From JBGSIC01 sp041751875 (GTDB lineage Bacteria > Bdellovibrionota > FAC87 > UBA2466 > JACKAF01), in assembly GCA_041751875.1 (NCBI GenBank), contig JBGSIC010000028.1, positions 1 through 64,000 of the forward strand: a DNA stretch of 64,000 nt. Direction: 5' to 3'. The notes below the pieces were generated by a model, which did not search any database, was not told the DNA's origin, and saw nothing but the letters and a program-made list of their open reading frames with translations. Below are positions 14,499 to 24,123 of the stretch, piece by piece; position 1 is the first letter of the stretch; every line of letters starts with the position of its first letter. The position numbers and the translations under genes are program-made.

Positions 14499-15599
14499 AT
14501 GAGTGCAATGACGAACATCATCACGGGATTTATCAACTGGCTTTGTCAGCCGGCTATTCTATTTACTATTTCTAACTTGGTTTTCTTCGGGGTGTTTTTC
14601 TACTTTCGAGAGCAGTTTGGAAGAAAATCCACCTGTGTTTTGATGCAGGTGAGTTTGCTGCTCTTTATCGCGCTCAGCATGCTCGATCCCACTTTTCGTT
14701 CTGTCGTTGCAAAACCCGACAACGTTCCTATTGTGGCGATGCTCTTTCTTTTGCTCTTCTTTACGTGGTTAGCCGTCCACAAAATGGTAATCAACGACAA
14801 GCTTATCGACGCGGGCGAAGACGTTGAGAGCAAGAAGGAAGCCAAAGAACTTGTCTATACTTGGCCCGACCTTGTGTTTAGCGAGTTTATTTGTACGATT
14901 TGCGTGTGGGCGCTGCTTCTTGTTTGGGCGATTGTACTTAAGGCGCCTTTGGAAGAACCCGCCAACCCAGTGGATACGCCCAATCCCTCCAAAGCCCCGT
15001 GGTATTTCTTAGGCCTTCAGGAAATGTTGGTTTACTACGATCCCTGGCTCGCGGGCGTGGTTTTCCCGACGCTTATTATCGTAGGCCTTATTCTCATTCC
15101 TTATATTGATATCAATCCGAAGGGGAATGGTTACTACACCTTTAAAGAGCGAAAGTTTGCCATTACGACCTTTTTGTTCGGTTTCTTGATTTTGTGGAAT
15201 CTTTTGATTGTGTACGGCACTTTCTTGCGCGGCCCCAACTGGAACTTTTTTGGTCCTTACGAAGTGTGGGATTTGCACAAGCTTGAAGTCCTAAGAAACG
15301 TGAACCTATCGGAATATTTGTTCAGAGAGTTTGGCCTTAACGGCGGAAAATTGCCCGACAATGTGCTTCTACGTGAGGGCGTGGGAATCATCCTCACGCT
15401 TGTGTATTTGATTGGCGGACCCATTTTTCTTGCGAAAAAGTGGATGAAAAAGTTCTACGATGAAATGGGCCCGGCGCGTTTCTATATTTTGGCCTTTTTG
15501 GTTGTGAACATGGCGGCTTTGCCTTTGAAGATGGTGCTACGTTGGACGATCAACTTGAAGTACATCGTGGCCATTCCTGAGGCATTTTTTAATATCTAG
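14499..15599 (+). CDS. Cytochrome b C-terminal / subunit IV-like membrane protein
   Basis: A 366-residue membrane protein providing the C-terminal half of cytochrome b. The PEWY-type Qo-site region is replaced by KAPWYFLGLQEM (about 168-179). At least seven hydrophobic helices are seen: two before the Qo region, and more after it at about 186-206, 225-245 and 300-360. It is about twice the size of petD subunit IV, with extra N- and C-terminal helices. It follows the b6-like gene by 23 bp, and together the two genes make a complete split cytochrome b. Confidence 0.85.
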   Translation: MSAMTNIITGFINWLCQPAILFTISNLVFFGVFFYFREQFGRKSTCVLMQVSLLLFIALSMLDPTFRSVVAKPDNVPIVAMLFLLLFFTWLAVHKMVINDKLIDAGEDVESKKEAKELVYTWPDLVFSEFICTICVWALLLVWAIVLKAPLEEPANPVDTPNPSKAPWYFLGLQEMLVYYDPWLAGVVFPTLIIVGLILIPYIDINPKGNGYYTFKERKFAITTFLFGFLILWNLLIVYGTFLRGPNWNFFGPYEVWDLHKLEVLRNVNLSEYLFREFGLNGGKLPDNVLLREGVGIILTLVYLIGGPIFLAKKWMKKFYDEMGPARFYILAFLVVNMAALPLKMVLRWTINLKYIVAIPEAFFNI

Positions 15600-15621
15600 A
15601 ACACAAGGACGTTAGGGACAC

Positions 15622-18564
15622 ATGGCGGAATTGCCAGAAGATCAGGACCCCAGGTTTTATAAACCACGCACCCTATGGAAAGCGTTCGGCATTTCCAGTG
15701 TGATTATGCTCTTGTTCACCATTTGGATGGTGCTCGATGACTATGGCCGTGAGTGGAAAAAGTACCAGATAGAGTTCTCTGATCTGAAATCGCGCAAATT
15801 AGCCGAGAATATTGAAGAAGCCGAGGGCTCTCTCGATCAGGAAGAAATTAAAAAGCTACGTGAAGAAATCAAAGCGGCTGAAAAAGCGGCGGAGAGTAAA
15901 GAAAAAGAAATCGAAAAGGTTGAAGCAGAGCTTGTTAAGCTCAATACCATCCGCAAAAACACCCTAAACACCTATCAAGCGGACAAAGGCGTCTGGGACG
16001 TCGACAAGTATAAGTACGAAGCAAAGTACGGCCACAAGTACGCGATGAGCAATGAGCAGCAGCTTTCGGCCGAAGCCAAAAAAGCGCTGGATGTGCTGAA
16101 CAAGGAACTTGCCCGCGTTCAAGCCCTTCAAGACAAAGCCAATCAGGCAGCCGTTGCGTACGAGAATAAGAAGAAAGAGCTCGATGGCTTTCGCGCAGAG
16201 GGAGAAGCGCTCAAGAAGCAGCTGACCAAAATTCGGTTTGACGTGGATTTACTTGCGAAGAACAAGGAAGATTCTGAGTTTACGCTAGCAAAAGCACTCC
16301 GACACATTCCGCTTCTCGATTTCATGGGCCCCGTGCTCACGGTGCGCCAGGTGGTTCTTCCCAAAATTCGAGACGATCTGAACTTCGCGAGCGCGCAGAA
16401 GGTGGATCGCTGTACCACCTGTCATTTGGCCATCGACATGAAAGGCTTTGAAAATGAGAAGCAGCCGTTCCGTACGCATCCTCGTTTGGATCTGATTTTA
16501 GGGAGCACATCGCCTCATCCTATCAACGAGATTGGCTGTACTTCTTGTCATGACGGGCGAGGGCAGGCGATTGATTTTACGCGTGCTGCGCATACGCCGC
16601 AGAACGAAGAACAGAAAAAGGAATGGGAAGCCAAATACGGATGGCATGAAATGCACCACGTGGAAGAGAAAATGCTTCCCCTGCAGTTCACGGAAGCCAA
16701 ATGCATTACTTGCCACAAGCAAACGGAGTACGTTCCACGCGCTGCCAAAATCAACAAAGGCATTCAAACATTCCGAAATGCTTCCTGCTACGGTTGCCAC
16801 CGTGTCGAAGGTTGGGATCATTTACGGAAACCTGCGCCAAGCTTGGAAAAGCTCAAAGGTAAAGTTACGCGCGATTGGTTTGTGAAATGGATTCGCGATC
16901 CGAAAGCGTTCAACGAGCGTACGCGCATGCCTCAAGTCTTTCATTTGAGCAACATGCAGACCCCAGAGTTCCGTTCCTATCAAGAAGCGGAAATCTTTGC
17001 TGTCACGGATTATGTTTACGAAAACACCGATACCTACACCCCGAATGTGAGTTTGCCCGATGGCAGTTCGGACCGCGGCAAGCAACTGTTCGGAGAAATA
17101 GGTTGCTTGGGTTGTCATCAGATGGATGATTTCCCTGTGGAAGGTCGCGGGCGGTTTGGCGCTGGACCTGACTTAAGCACGGTCGGTAGTAAAATTACCC
17201 GTACGTGGCTCAACAGCTGGCTCAAAAATCCCAAACATTATTGGGATGAAACCATCATGCCCAGCCTGCGGCTGACCAATCAGGAAATTTCTGATCTTTC
17301 CTCTTACCTGTTGAGCAAGAAGAACCCTGATTTTGATGCGCTTGAAGTGGGCGACAAGAATGCGGAAGTGCAGCGCACGGTTCTTAAGCAGTATCTCATG
17401 AGAGATCCTAAGTTGGCTCCTGCGACCAATGCCAAGGTTGAGGAAGTGCTGTCAAAGCTCTCAGCACATGAAGTCTCTGTCGAACTTGGTAAGCGGGCGA
17501 TTGGCCGAATTGGCTGTTACGGCTGCCACTCGATCAAAGGGTTTGAAAACGTTTCACCCATTGGCACGGAACTCACTGAAGCGGGAAGCAAACTCGTTAA
17601 GAAATTGGACTTTGGTTTGCTTCATTTAGATCACACCCGCTACGCCTGGTACGACCAGAAAATGCGGGAACCGCGAATTTTCGATCGCGGAATCGCTAAA
17701 GAATACCTCGACACGCTTCGCATGCCGAACTTCCGATTCAACGAAGAGGAATCGCAAGACCTGGTCATGTTCTTGCTTGGCCATACAACCGAAGTGCGTA
17801 GCGCGGAAGTCGCCAAAATTCTCGATGCGCATGAATACAAAGGCGAGCAAGCCATGCGTATTATGCGCAAGTACAACTGTCAGGGTTGTCATACCGTTGA
17901 GAATCTTTACGTTCCCATGTCGGAAGATGCGCCGGGCTACGATGAAGAACGGGAAATGCGGCGCAGATACGAGCTTGAAGCGCGTATTCTGGCCCACTAC
18001 ATGGACGACCCGACACTCGGGCCTCCCAACATCACAAACCAAGGGGCGAAGGTTCAAACCGATTGGGTTTACGATTTCTTGAAAGCGCCTTATCCGTTGC
18101 GTTTAGCATTGAAGGTGCGCATGCCGACTTTCTTGTTTAATCAAGATGAGTACAACCAGCTCATCGAAGGGTGGGCAAATGCCGCACGCGTTTCGTTCCC
18201 CTTCGAGGAGAAAAAAGACGTTGTGATGACGGCCCACGAGTTGAGCGAAGCACGTAAACTGTTTAAGCGCTTACAGTGCACCAACTGCCACTTTGTTGGA
18301 CCAAATCCCACTCGCGTGAGTGTGGAAGACGGCAGTCAAGGTCTTGCTCCAAATTTCTGGGAAACGCACAAACGTTTGCGTCCTCACTGGGTGGAAAGTT
18401 GGTTGAAAGATCCCAACGCCATCTACCCAGGAACGCGTATGCCTGGCTTCTGGCCCGAGGGCAGCAGTCCCGCGCCCGACATTCTGGGCGGCGATCCGAA
18501 GAAGCAGATTGAGGTGTTGACCAAGTACCTCTACTACATCGGCCAGCACAAAATCGTCCCGTAA
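15622..18564 (+). CDS. Octahaem membrane-anchored cytochrome c with coiled coil
   Basis: 980 residues. An N-terminal membrane helix (about 22-40) is followed by a long coiled coil rich in Glu and Lys (about 50-210), then a periplasmic region with eight CXXCH haem motifs: CTTCH, CTSCH, CITCH, CYGCH, CLGCH, CYGCH, CQGCH and CTNCH. Many carry a downstream MP methionine motif (RMPQVF, IMPSLR, RMPNFR, RMPTF, RMPGFW), typical of class I c-domains with His/Met ligation. Repeated c-domains suggest a chain of fused monohaem modules. It is last in the operon with the Rieske and split cytochrome b genes, so it probably takes electrons from the complex as its cytochrome c1 equivalent. The coiled coil is unusual. 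Terminal acceptors are not encoded nearby. Confidence 0.85.
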   Translation: MAELPEDQDPRFYKPRTLWKAFGISSVIMLLFTIWMVLDDYGREWKKYQIEFSDLKSRKLAENIEEAEGSLDQEEIKKLREEIKAAEKAAESKEKEIEKVEAELVKLNTIRKNTLNTYQADKGVWDVDKYKYEAKYGHKYAMSNEQQLSAEAKKALDVLNKELARVQALQDKANQAAVAYENKKKELDGFRAEGEALKKQLTKIRFDVDLLAKNKEDSEFTLAKALRHIPLLDFMGPVLTVRQVVLPKIRDDLNFASAQKVDRCTTCHLAIDMKGFENEKQPFRTHPRLDLILGSTSPHPINEIGCTSCHDGRGQAIDFTRAAHTPQNEEQKKEWEAKYGWHEMHHVEEKMLPLQFTEAKCITCHKQTEYVPRAAKINKGIQTFRNASCYGCHRVEGWDHLRKPAPSLEKLKGKVTRDWFVKWIRDPKAFNERTRMPQVFHLSNMQTPEFRSYQEAEIFAVTDYVYENTDTYTPNVSLPDGSSDRGKQLFGEIGCLGCHQMDDFPVEGRGRFGAGPDLSTVGSKITRTWLNSWLKNPKHYWDETIMPSLRLTNQEISDLSSYLLSKKNPDFDALEVGDKNAEVQRTVLKQYLMRDPKLAPATNAKVEEVLSKLSAHEVSVELGKRAIGRIGCYGCHSIKGFENVSPIGTELTEAGSKLVKKLDFGLLHLDHTRYAWYDQKMREPRIFDRGIAKEYLDTLRMPNFRFNEEESQDLVMFLLGHTTEVRSAEVAKILDAHEYKGEQAMRIMRKYNCQGCHTVENLYVPMSEDAPGYDEEREMRRRYELEARILAHYMDDPTLGPPNITNQGAKVQTDWVYDFLKAPYPLRLALKVRMPTFLFNQDEYNQLIEGWANAARVSFPFEEKKDVVMTAHELSEARKLFKRLQCTNCHFVGPNPTRVSVEDGSQGLAPNFWETHKRLRPHWVESWLKDPNAIYPGTRMPGFWPEGSSPAPDILGGDPKKQIEVLTKYLYYIGQHKIVP

Positions 18565-18668
18565 AAGGTGCCTATCTACTTTCGGGCCTAAAAGGTGCCA
18601 GGTACCTTTTGGTACTTCGTCCCAAAAGGTCGCAGGCACCTCGGCCCGAAAGTAGATGGGCACCTTTT
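18563..18668. repeat. Composite REP-like palindrome (AAAGGTGCC family)
   Basis: Two nested inverted repeats. The outer arms are 26 bases (18563-18588 and 18643-18668) with one mismatch, starting AAAAGGTGCC and containing CTACTTTCGGG. The inner hairpin (about 18592-18640) has AGGTGCC and CCTTTTGG arms around TACTTCGTC. It sits directly after the cytochrome stop codon and before valS, and shares the AAAGGTGCC core with elements at 23900 and 41794. It could act as a transcription terminator or mRNA stabiliser. Confidence 0.8.
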
Positions 18669-18729
18669 CGCTATTTCATCAGGTAGGAGACCTGTTGAGT
18701 GAGACTTACCCGTGAGGTAGAGTCTTACG

Positions 18730-21363
18730 ATGTCTTCGCTGTCAGATCGGTTTGATCCGGAAAAAATAGAGAAACCCCTCTATCAAGCCTGGCTTGATTC
18801 CGGGGCGTTTAAGCCCGATCCCAAAAGCACGAAAAAACCTTTTACGCTGATCATGCCTCCTCCCAATGTGACGGGAGTTTTGCATATCGGCCACGCCCTG
18901 ACGATGACCATCGAAGATGTGATCGTTCGTCACCGTCGCATGCAAGGCTTTAACACCTTGTGGGTGCCCGGTACGGATCATGCGGGTATCGCCACCCAGA
19001 TGGTGGTGGAACGCGATATCCAGAAAAAGGAAAATAAAACTAAGCATGATCTAGGACGCGAGGAATTTCTCAAACGTGTTTGGGCGTGGAAGGAAGAATC
19101 TCAAGGCACCATCCTTAGCCAGTTGCGCACGATTGGTTGTAGCGCCGATTGGTCACGTCTGGCGTTTACACTGGATGAGGGACCCGCCAAAGCCGTACGC
19201 GAAACCTTTTTTAGGCTCTACAAAGATGGTTTGGTTTCTAAAGAAACGGCGATGATTCAGTGGTGCCCACGCTGTCGCACGGCGCTTTCGGACTTAGAAG
19301 TAAAGTTTGGGGAACAAAACGGACATTTGTGGAAGATCCGTTACCGATTGAAGAAAGATCCCTCACAAGCGCTTATTGTAGCTACCACGCGGCCGGAAAC
19401 CCTACTTGCCGACACGGCGGTGGCCATTCATCCGGATGATGAGCGCTTTGAAGCGTTTCGCGGACAGGAAGTCATTGTGCCCTTAGTGGATAGAGTCATT
19501 CCGATTATTCAAGACACCTACGTAGACAGGGAATTCGGAACGGGTGCGCTGAAAATCACGCCCGGCCATGATCCCAACGATTACGAAATCGGAAAAAAAC
19601 ACAAACTTCCGCTTTTACAATTGTTCGACGACCAAGCCGCGATCAACGAAACGGGTGGAAAATATAAGGGCCTCACGCGTGAGGCGGCTCGTAAGAAAAT
19701 TGTGCAAGATCTGACCGATCAAGGTTTGCTGGAAGGGGAAACCGCGCACCGGCACAACGTCGGCCAATGTGATCGTTGCAAAACAAACGTAGAACCCCGC
19801 GTCTCTCAGCAGTGGTTTGTAGACGCGGCCGTTCTCGCCGCGCCCGCCATCGAAGCGGTGGAAACAGGGAAAATTAAAATCCTGCCCAAGGAATGGGAAA
19901 AGACCTATTTCGAATGGATGCGCAATATCCGTCCTTGGTGTGTAAGCCGACAGCTTTGGTGGGGGCACCGTATTCCGGTTTGGTACTGCGGGAAGTGTGC
20001 GGAAACGATAGTGGCGGTAGATGATCCGACCGTGTGCCCGAAGTGCCAAGCAAAAGAGCTGGTTCAAGATCCGGATGTGCTCGACACTTGGTTTAGCTCA
20101 GGTCTCTGGCCTTTTTCGACCTTGGGTTGGCCTGATAAAACGCTCGACCTGAAAACCTTTTACCCGACCAACGTCATGGAAACGGGGTTCGATATTCTCT
20201 TTTTCTGGGTCGCACGCATGATCATGCTTGGGCTACGCATGACGGGCGAAGTGCCTTTTCATACTGTTTACCTGCACCCGATGGTACGCGATGAGTACGG
20301 ACAGAAAATGTCTAAAACCAAGGGCAACGTGAAAGACCCCTTGGAGATCATTCAGGTGCAGGGCGCCGATTCTTTACGGATGTATTTTTGTTTGAACGCC
20401 TATCACGGGCGTGACGTGCGGGTGACCGAAAGCGGGCTAGAAGGTAGCCGAAACTTCGTTAACAAGCTTTGGAACGCCGCTCGTTTTGTCTTGATGCGCT
20501 TTGAAGGCGTGTCCAAAGAGCACATCAAACGAGAGGATCCTTTTAACCAGTGGATCTGGACGGCTCTTCAGGAAACCAAACAAGAGGTGTCCACCGCGTT
20601 GGCCGAGTACCGTTTTTATGAGGCGGCGCAGCTTCTCTATCATTTCACTTGGGACACCTACTGCAGTCGATTCATTGAAATCACCAAGGCACCGGAACAA
20701 ATGGCATGGCGGCAGGCGGAAAAAGATTCAACCGCGCTTCAAGTATTGGAAGAACTCTTACGTTTGCTTCATCCCATCATGCCCTTTGTAACAGAAGAAA
20801 TCTGGGGAAAGCTCCCCGTTAAACCCGAGAGCAAACTGCTCATTAACGCTCCCTTTCCTGTAATGGATCCGAAGCGTGTTTTTAAAGAAGGCAAAGAGCA
20901 GGTGGAAGGTCTGTTTGCTGTAGTCGATGCCATTCGCACGCAAAGAGGTATCTACGATATTTCCCCTGCGCTCGAGATGACAGCGGTGGTGGTGGGAGCT
21001 GAAAAAGTCATAGCCTTCCTTCGTGAGCAGGCGGGCCTACTTAAGTCGATGGCGAGATTGAGCGTGGTTGAATTTAAGGAAGCGCTGCCGGATCGCAAGT
21101 CTTACGTGATGGTGGCTCCTCGCCCGGGCGTCCAAGTGTTCTTGGTGCGCAAGGAGCTCGGGGAAGTTGAAATCGCGCTTGAGAAAATGAAGAAAGATGC
21201 GGCCGCTCTCAAACAGGCAATCGATCGCGCACGTATCAAGTTGGCGAGTCCTGATTTTGTGAGTAACGCGCCCGCGGAAGTGGTCGCTGGTGTCAAAGAC
21301 CAGTGTGCAGACATGGAAAGCAAGTTTCGCACGATTGAAACCTACCTAAAGGAGAACGCGTGA
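18730..21363 (+). CDS. valS: Valyl-tRNA synthetase
   Basis: An 877-residue class I synthetase that charges tRNA-Val with valine. The HIGH motif is PPNVTGVLHIGHALT (about residues 40-54), and the KMSKS motif is KMSKTKGN near residue 528. The connective editing domain contains TTRPETLLADTAVA, used to clear mischarged threonine. The C-terminus has the short coiled coil of bacterial ValS (EIALEKMKKDAAALKQAI). Length matches the family. The start ATG is followed by SSLSDRFDPEKIEKPLYQAW, the normal ValS N-terminus. It overlaps the next gene by 4 bp (GTGA). Confidence 0.97.
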   Translation: MSSLSDRFDPEKIEKPLYQAWLDSGAFKPDPKSTKKPFTLIMPPPNVTGVLHIGHALTMTIEDVIVRHRRMQGFNTLWVPGTDHAGIATQMVVERDIQKKENKTKHDLGREEFLKRVWAWKEESQGTILSQLRTIGCSADWSRLAFTLDEGPAKAVRETFFRLYKDGLVSKETAMIQWCPRCRTALSDLEVKFGEQNGHLWKIRYRLKKDPSQALIVATTRPETLLADTAVAIHPDDERFEAFRGQEVIVPLVDRVIPIIQDTYVDREFGTGALKITPGHDPNDYEIGKKHKLPLLQLFDDQAAINETGGKYKGLTREAARKKIVQDLTDQGLLEGETAHRHNVGQCDRCKTNVEPRVSQQWFVDAAVLAAPAIEAVETGKIKILPKEWEKTYFEWMRNIRPWCVSRQLWWGHRIPVWYCGKCAETIVAVDDPTVCPKCQAKELVQDPDVLDTWFSSGLWPFSTLGWPDKTLDLKTFYPTNVMETGFDILFFWVARMIMLGLRMTGEVPFHTVYLHPMVRDEYGQKMSKTKGNVKDPLEIIQVQGADSLRMYFCLNAYHGRDVRVTESGLEGSRNFVNKLWNAARFVLMRFEGVSKEHIKREDPFNQWIWTALQETKQEVSTALAEYRFYEAAQLLYHFTWDTYCSRFIEITKAPEQMAWRQAEKDSTALQVLEELLRLLHPIMPFVTEEIWGKLPVKPESKLLINAPFPVMDPKRVFKEGKEQVEGLFAVVDAIRTQRGIYDISPALEMTAVVVGAEKVIAFLREQAGLLKSMARLSVVEFKEALPDRKSYVMVAPRPGVQVFLVRKELGEVEIALEKMKKDAAALKQAIDRARIKLASPDFVSNAPAEVVAGVKDQCADMESKFRTIETYLKENA

Positions 21364-22004
21364 AAGTTTCGGTAGTCGTGCCCACTTATGATTCTGCTGA
21401 GTGGATAGGAACCTGCCTGGCTTCAGTCCGTAAGTCTTTTAAAGGCGAACTGATTGTTGTCGACGGGGGAAGCCAGGATGGTACCACCGCGAAGGTAATG
21501 GATTACCGCGCGTGCATTTACCGCAGTAGCTTAAATTTTTCTGAGCAGTGCAATGAAGGGGCACGTGAAGCGATGGGGGACGTGGTGCTTTTTCTCAGTC
21601 CTCAAGTCGAAGTTCTCCCGGGTTGGCGAGAAGCCATCGAAGAAGCGTTGCAATCAGAGTATGTTGTTGGTGGAGGCCTCCGGACAATTTGGGAGGGGGA
21701 AAGCTTGAAGGCCCGTCTTTTTTCCTGGGGACAAGACTTCGGGTCTCGCTGCCTCGATGTATCGCTCGCTCCGCAAGGAATTTTCGTGCGTCGAAAGAGT
21801 TTTTTGTCAGTCGGGGGATTTTCTCCTAATGCGGTTCTTCCCCATCTATGGCTCGCTCAAAAGCTAAAGGCAGTGGGAGAGTTTTCTTACCTTGATGCCG
21901 CCGTAAAAGTGATGGTTCGTCCTTGGGAAAGTAAGGGTATGGTCGCCACCTCCTTGGGCTACGTGAAGGCGTATCGAGAACACCGGCGTTTGGATATCAA
22001 CTAA
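21360..22004 (+). CDS. Glycosyltransferase family 2-like protein
   Basis: A 214-residue GT-A fold glycosyltransferase. KVSVVVPTYDSAEW opens the protein, LIVVDGGSQDGT gives the nucleotide-binding aspartates, and FLSPQVEVLPGW stands where the DXD-like motif is expected. FSVGGF-type acceptor residues appear as SVGGFSP. It is shorter than most GT2 enzymes and resembles TagF/YcbB-like 'rSAM-associated' GT2 proteins. The GTG start overlaps the valS stop, so it is translationally coupled to valS, and it lies 5 bp before lolC. Acceptor unknown. Confidence 0.75.
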   Translation: MKVSVVVPTYDSAEWIGTCLASVRKSFKGELIVVDGGSQDGTTAKVMDYRACIYRSSLNFSEQCNEGAREAMGDVVLFLSPQVEVLPGWREAIEEALQSEYVVGGGLRTIWEGESLKARLFSWGQDFGSRCLDVSLAPQGIFVRRKSFLSVGGFSPNAVLPHLWLAQKLKAVGEFSYLDAAVKVMVRPWESKGMVATSLGYVKAYREHRRLDIN

Positions 22005-22009
22005 TCATT

Positions 22010-23203
22010 ATGCGTGCTGTTTTTTTTCTTCTCAGAAGAGCTCTTTGGCCCGAACCCGGAAGCTTGAGCCGCTACGCGCTTTGGATCTCGGTAGCGGGAG
22101 TGGCTTTGGGAATTGCGCAATTGATGCTGGTGCTCAGCGTGATGTCGGGCTTCAAGGACATGCTGGAGAAAAACTATACGCGTATTACTTCGGCTATGGT
22201 CGTGGTTCCTCCAAGGGATTGGAAAGAAACCGGTGAAACCCAGGAAGTGCTACTCAAAGTTCCTGGCATTGAAGCAGTGACTCCTTTTTCTTTCGGGCAA
22301 GGCATGATGCTCAAAGACGGCGTCGGAGGCGTGACCTTGGAAGGCATTTCTTGGCCGTCTTCCCAAGAGGTGGTGGATTGGCCGTCGCTCTGGTTGGAAG
22401 GGCCTAACTGGGAGCTGCAAAAAAGCACGGCTAACTGGATCTGGGTTGGTTCGCAACTTGCTGAGAAACTCCACATTAAAGTGGGCGACAAAGTAAACCT
22501 CATGATCGCCGAGGAAAAAAAGAAGAAGGTAGTCCCGTTTCTTGTGACAGCGATCACCAAGTTTGGCGTCTACACCCACGATTTGAGATACGCCCGAGTC
22601 AGTTTGGAAACACTGAACACACTTTTTAATCGCACTGGTTTTGAGCCTATGTACAAGACCCGCCTCGCTGAGGGGGCCGTTGTGCGAACGGTAGCCAAGG
22701 CCGCAGAAAAGGAGCTTGGCGACGCCGTAACGGTAAAGCCGTGGTACACGGTCCATCAAAATGTATTTCTCGCGGTCGAACATCAGAAAAAAATGTTGTT
22801 TTTGGTTTTGGAAATCGTGGTAGCGCTTGCCGCGGTAAATGTCGTTAATCTCCTCTTGATTAGCGCTCAAAATAAACGCCGAGACGTCGCTATTCTAAGA
22901 GCGATGGGGATGAAGTTTCGTCAGGTAATGCTCTTTTTCATCGCCAAAGGGACCGTCATCGGGACTTTGGGCGTTTTTAGCGGCGTGGCCCTGGGCGTGG
23001 GAGTCTGCCAATTGGTGATGGCATTTCAGCCCGAATTTTTAAGTGAGGCGATTTACAACGCAAAAAAGCTACCGCTTCGCATAGAAGTGCTGGATGTAGC
23101 GGCGGTATGCGCCGTGGCGCTTTTTCTGTGTTTATTGTTTAGCGTGATTCCTGCCTGGAAGGCGGCTTCCACGCGTCCCGTGGAGGCTTTACGTTATGAG
23201 TGA
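22010..23203 (+). CDS. lolC: LolC/LolE-type lipoprotein-releasing ABC permease
   Basis: A 397-residue inner-membrane permease of the MacB/LolCDE type. The N-terminal motif WISVAGVALGIAQLMLVLSVMSGF forms the first helix (about 24-48). A large periplasmic domain follows (about 50-265), then three C-terminal helices, including NVVNLLLISAQNKRRDVAILRAMG with the coupling helix. With LolD it extracts lipoproteins from the inner membrane and hands them to LolA. Only one permease gene is present here, so it may work as a homodimer (LolF-like) or pair with a LolE elsewhere. It overlaps lolD by 8 bp. Confidence 0.88.
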   Translation: MRAVFFLLRRALWPEPGSLSRYALWISVAGVALGIAQLMLVLSVMSGFKDMLEKNYTRITSAMVVVPPRDWKETGETQEVLLKVPGIEAVTPFSFGQGMMLKDGVGGVTLEGISWPSSQEVVDWPSLWLEGPNWELQKSTANWIWVGSQLAEKLHIKVGDKVNLMIAEEKKKKVVPFLVTAITKFGVYTHDLRYARVSLETLNTLFNRTGFEPMYKTRLAEGAVVRTVAKAAEKELGDAVTVKPWYTVHQNVFLAVEHQKKMLFLVLEIVVALAAVNVVNLLLISAQNKRRDVAILRAMGMKFRQVMLFFIAKGTVIGTLGVFSGVALGVGVCQLVMAFQPEFLSEAIYNAKKLPLRIEVLDVAAVCAVALFLCLLFSVIPAWKAASTRPVEALRYE

Positions 23204-23882
23204 GATTTTGTTGCGCGCCGACAAGGTGGGAAAGAAATTCCATCGCGATGTGGCTGAGCCTGTCGAAGTGTTGAAAAACCTCGATCTGGAACTCGCGCGT
23301 GGCGAGCAGATCGCGATCGTGGGGAAAAGCGGGGCGGGAAAAAGTACGTTGCTACACATTTTGGGTACCCTCGAGGCGCCTTCGGAAGGGCAAGTTCTCT
23401 TTGAGGGGAAAGACGTTTTCCGGTTTAGTGACAACGGCCTTTCCACTTTTCGTAACCGTTCGCTCGGTTTTGTCTTCCAGTTTCACTATCTGATGCTGGA
23501 GTTCACTGCTTTAGAAAATGTGCTCATGCCGGCGCTTCTGGCCGGGGAAAGTCGGGCCCAGGCGAAACCTAGGGCCATAGAGCTTTTGCAAAAGGTGGGT
23601 TTGGAGCACCGTTTCGATCACAAGCCGGGGCAGCTATCAGGTGGCGAACAGCAACGTGTTGCTATCGCACGCGCATTGATGATGCGGCCGAAGCTTCTTT
23701 TAACCGACGAAATGACCGGAAATTTGGATCCCGACACCGAGGGGCGAGTGTTTGACCTCGTTAAGGCTCTCCAACTCGAATATGGGATCGCGCTCATTTC
23801 AGTGACCCACGACGAAGCCCTCGCCCAAACTTTCCCGAAGGTCTACCACCTCAAATCGGGGCAACTCCATCGAAAGCAATAG
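23196..23882 (+). CDS. lolD: LolD-type ABC transporter ATPase
   Basis: A 228-residue ABC ATPase. Walker A is GKSGAGKST (about 43-51), the Q-loop is FVFQFHYLM, the signature is LSGGEQQRVAIARAL, Walker B is LLLTDEMTGNLD and the H-loop is SVTHDEAL. The LMLEFTALENVLMPALL segment after the Q-loop is characteristic of LolD. Its start overlaps the end of lolC, and the two form one transporter that powers lipoprotein release. A REP-like palindrome follows the stop. Confidence 0.92.
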   Translation: MSEILLRADKVGKKFHRDVAEPVEVLKNLDLELARGEQIAIVGKSGAGKSTLLHILGTLEAPSEGQVLFEGKDVFRFSDNGLSTFRNRSLGFVFQFHYLMLEFTALENVLMPALLAGESRAQAKPRAIELLQKVGLEHRFDHKPGQLSGGEQQRVAIARALMMRPKLLLTDEMTGNLDPDTEGRVFDLVKALQLEYGIALISVTHDEALAQTFPKVYHLKSGQLHRKQ

Positions 23883-23899
23883 GTGACAGTCTACTTTTT

Positions 23900-23960
23900 C
23901 CGGAAAGGTGCCTGTGCACTTTTGGGCGAAGCGCAAAAGTGACCTGGCACCCCTTTCCGG
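23900..23960. repeat. REP-like palindrome (AAAGGTGCC family)
   Basis: The left arm 23900-23924 (CCGGAAAGGTGCC, then CACTTTTG) pairs imperfectly with the right arm 23934-23960, which has a 2-base insertion, around a GGCGAAGCG loop. It lies between lolD and the bamA promoter. The sequence just before it (CAGTCTACTTTTT) resembles the end of a second, partial element. Confidence 0.75.
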
Positions 23961-24016
23961 GTTTCACCCACATCGTCCCGGATGCCAATCTGGACGGAAA
24001 GGGTGAGTTTATAAGC

Positions 24017-24046
24017 TTGCCGCATGGGGGCGAATGTGGGTACAAT
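24017..24046 (+). promoter_or_regulatory. Probable promoter of bamA-skp
   Basis: TTGCCG at 24017-24022, an 18-bp spacer and TACAAT at 24041-24046, giving a 5' leader of about 70 bases before the bamA ATG. Confidence 0.45.
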
Positions 24047-24123
24047 CGCGCGCTACTTAAGTGTAATCAAAACGAGGACTTACGCCAGAAGTCTTCGCAG
24101 AGTTTGAGGTTTTTGCGGTATTC

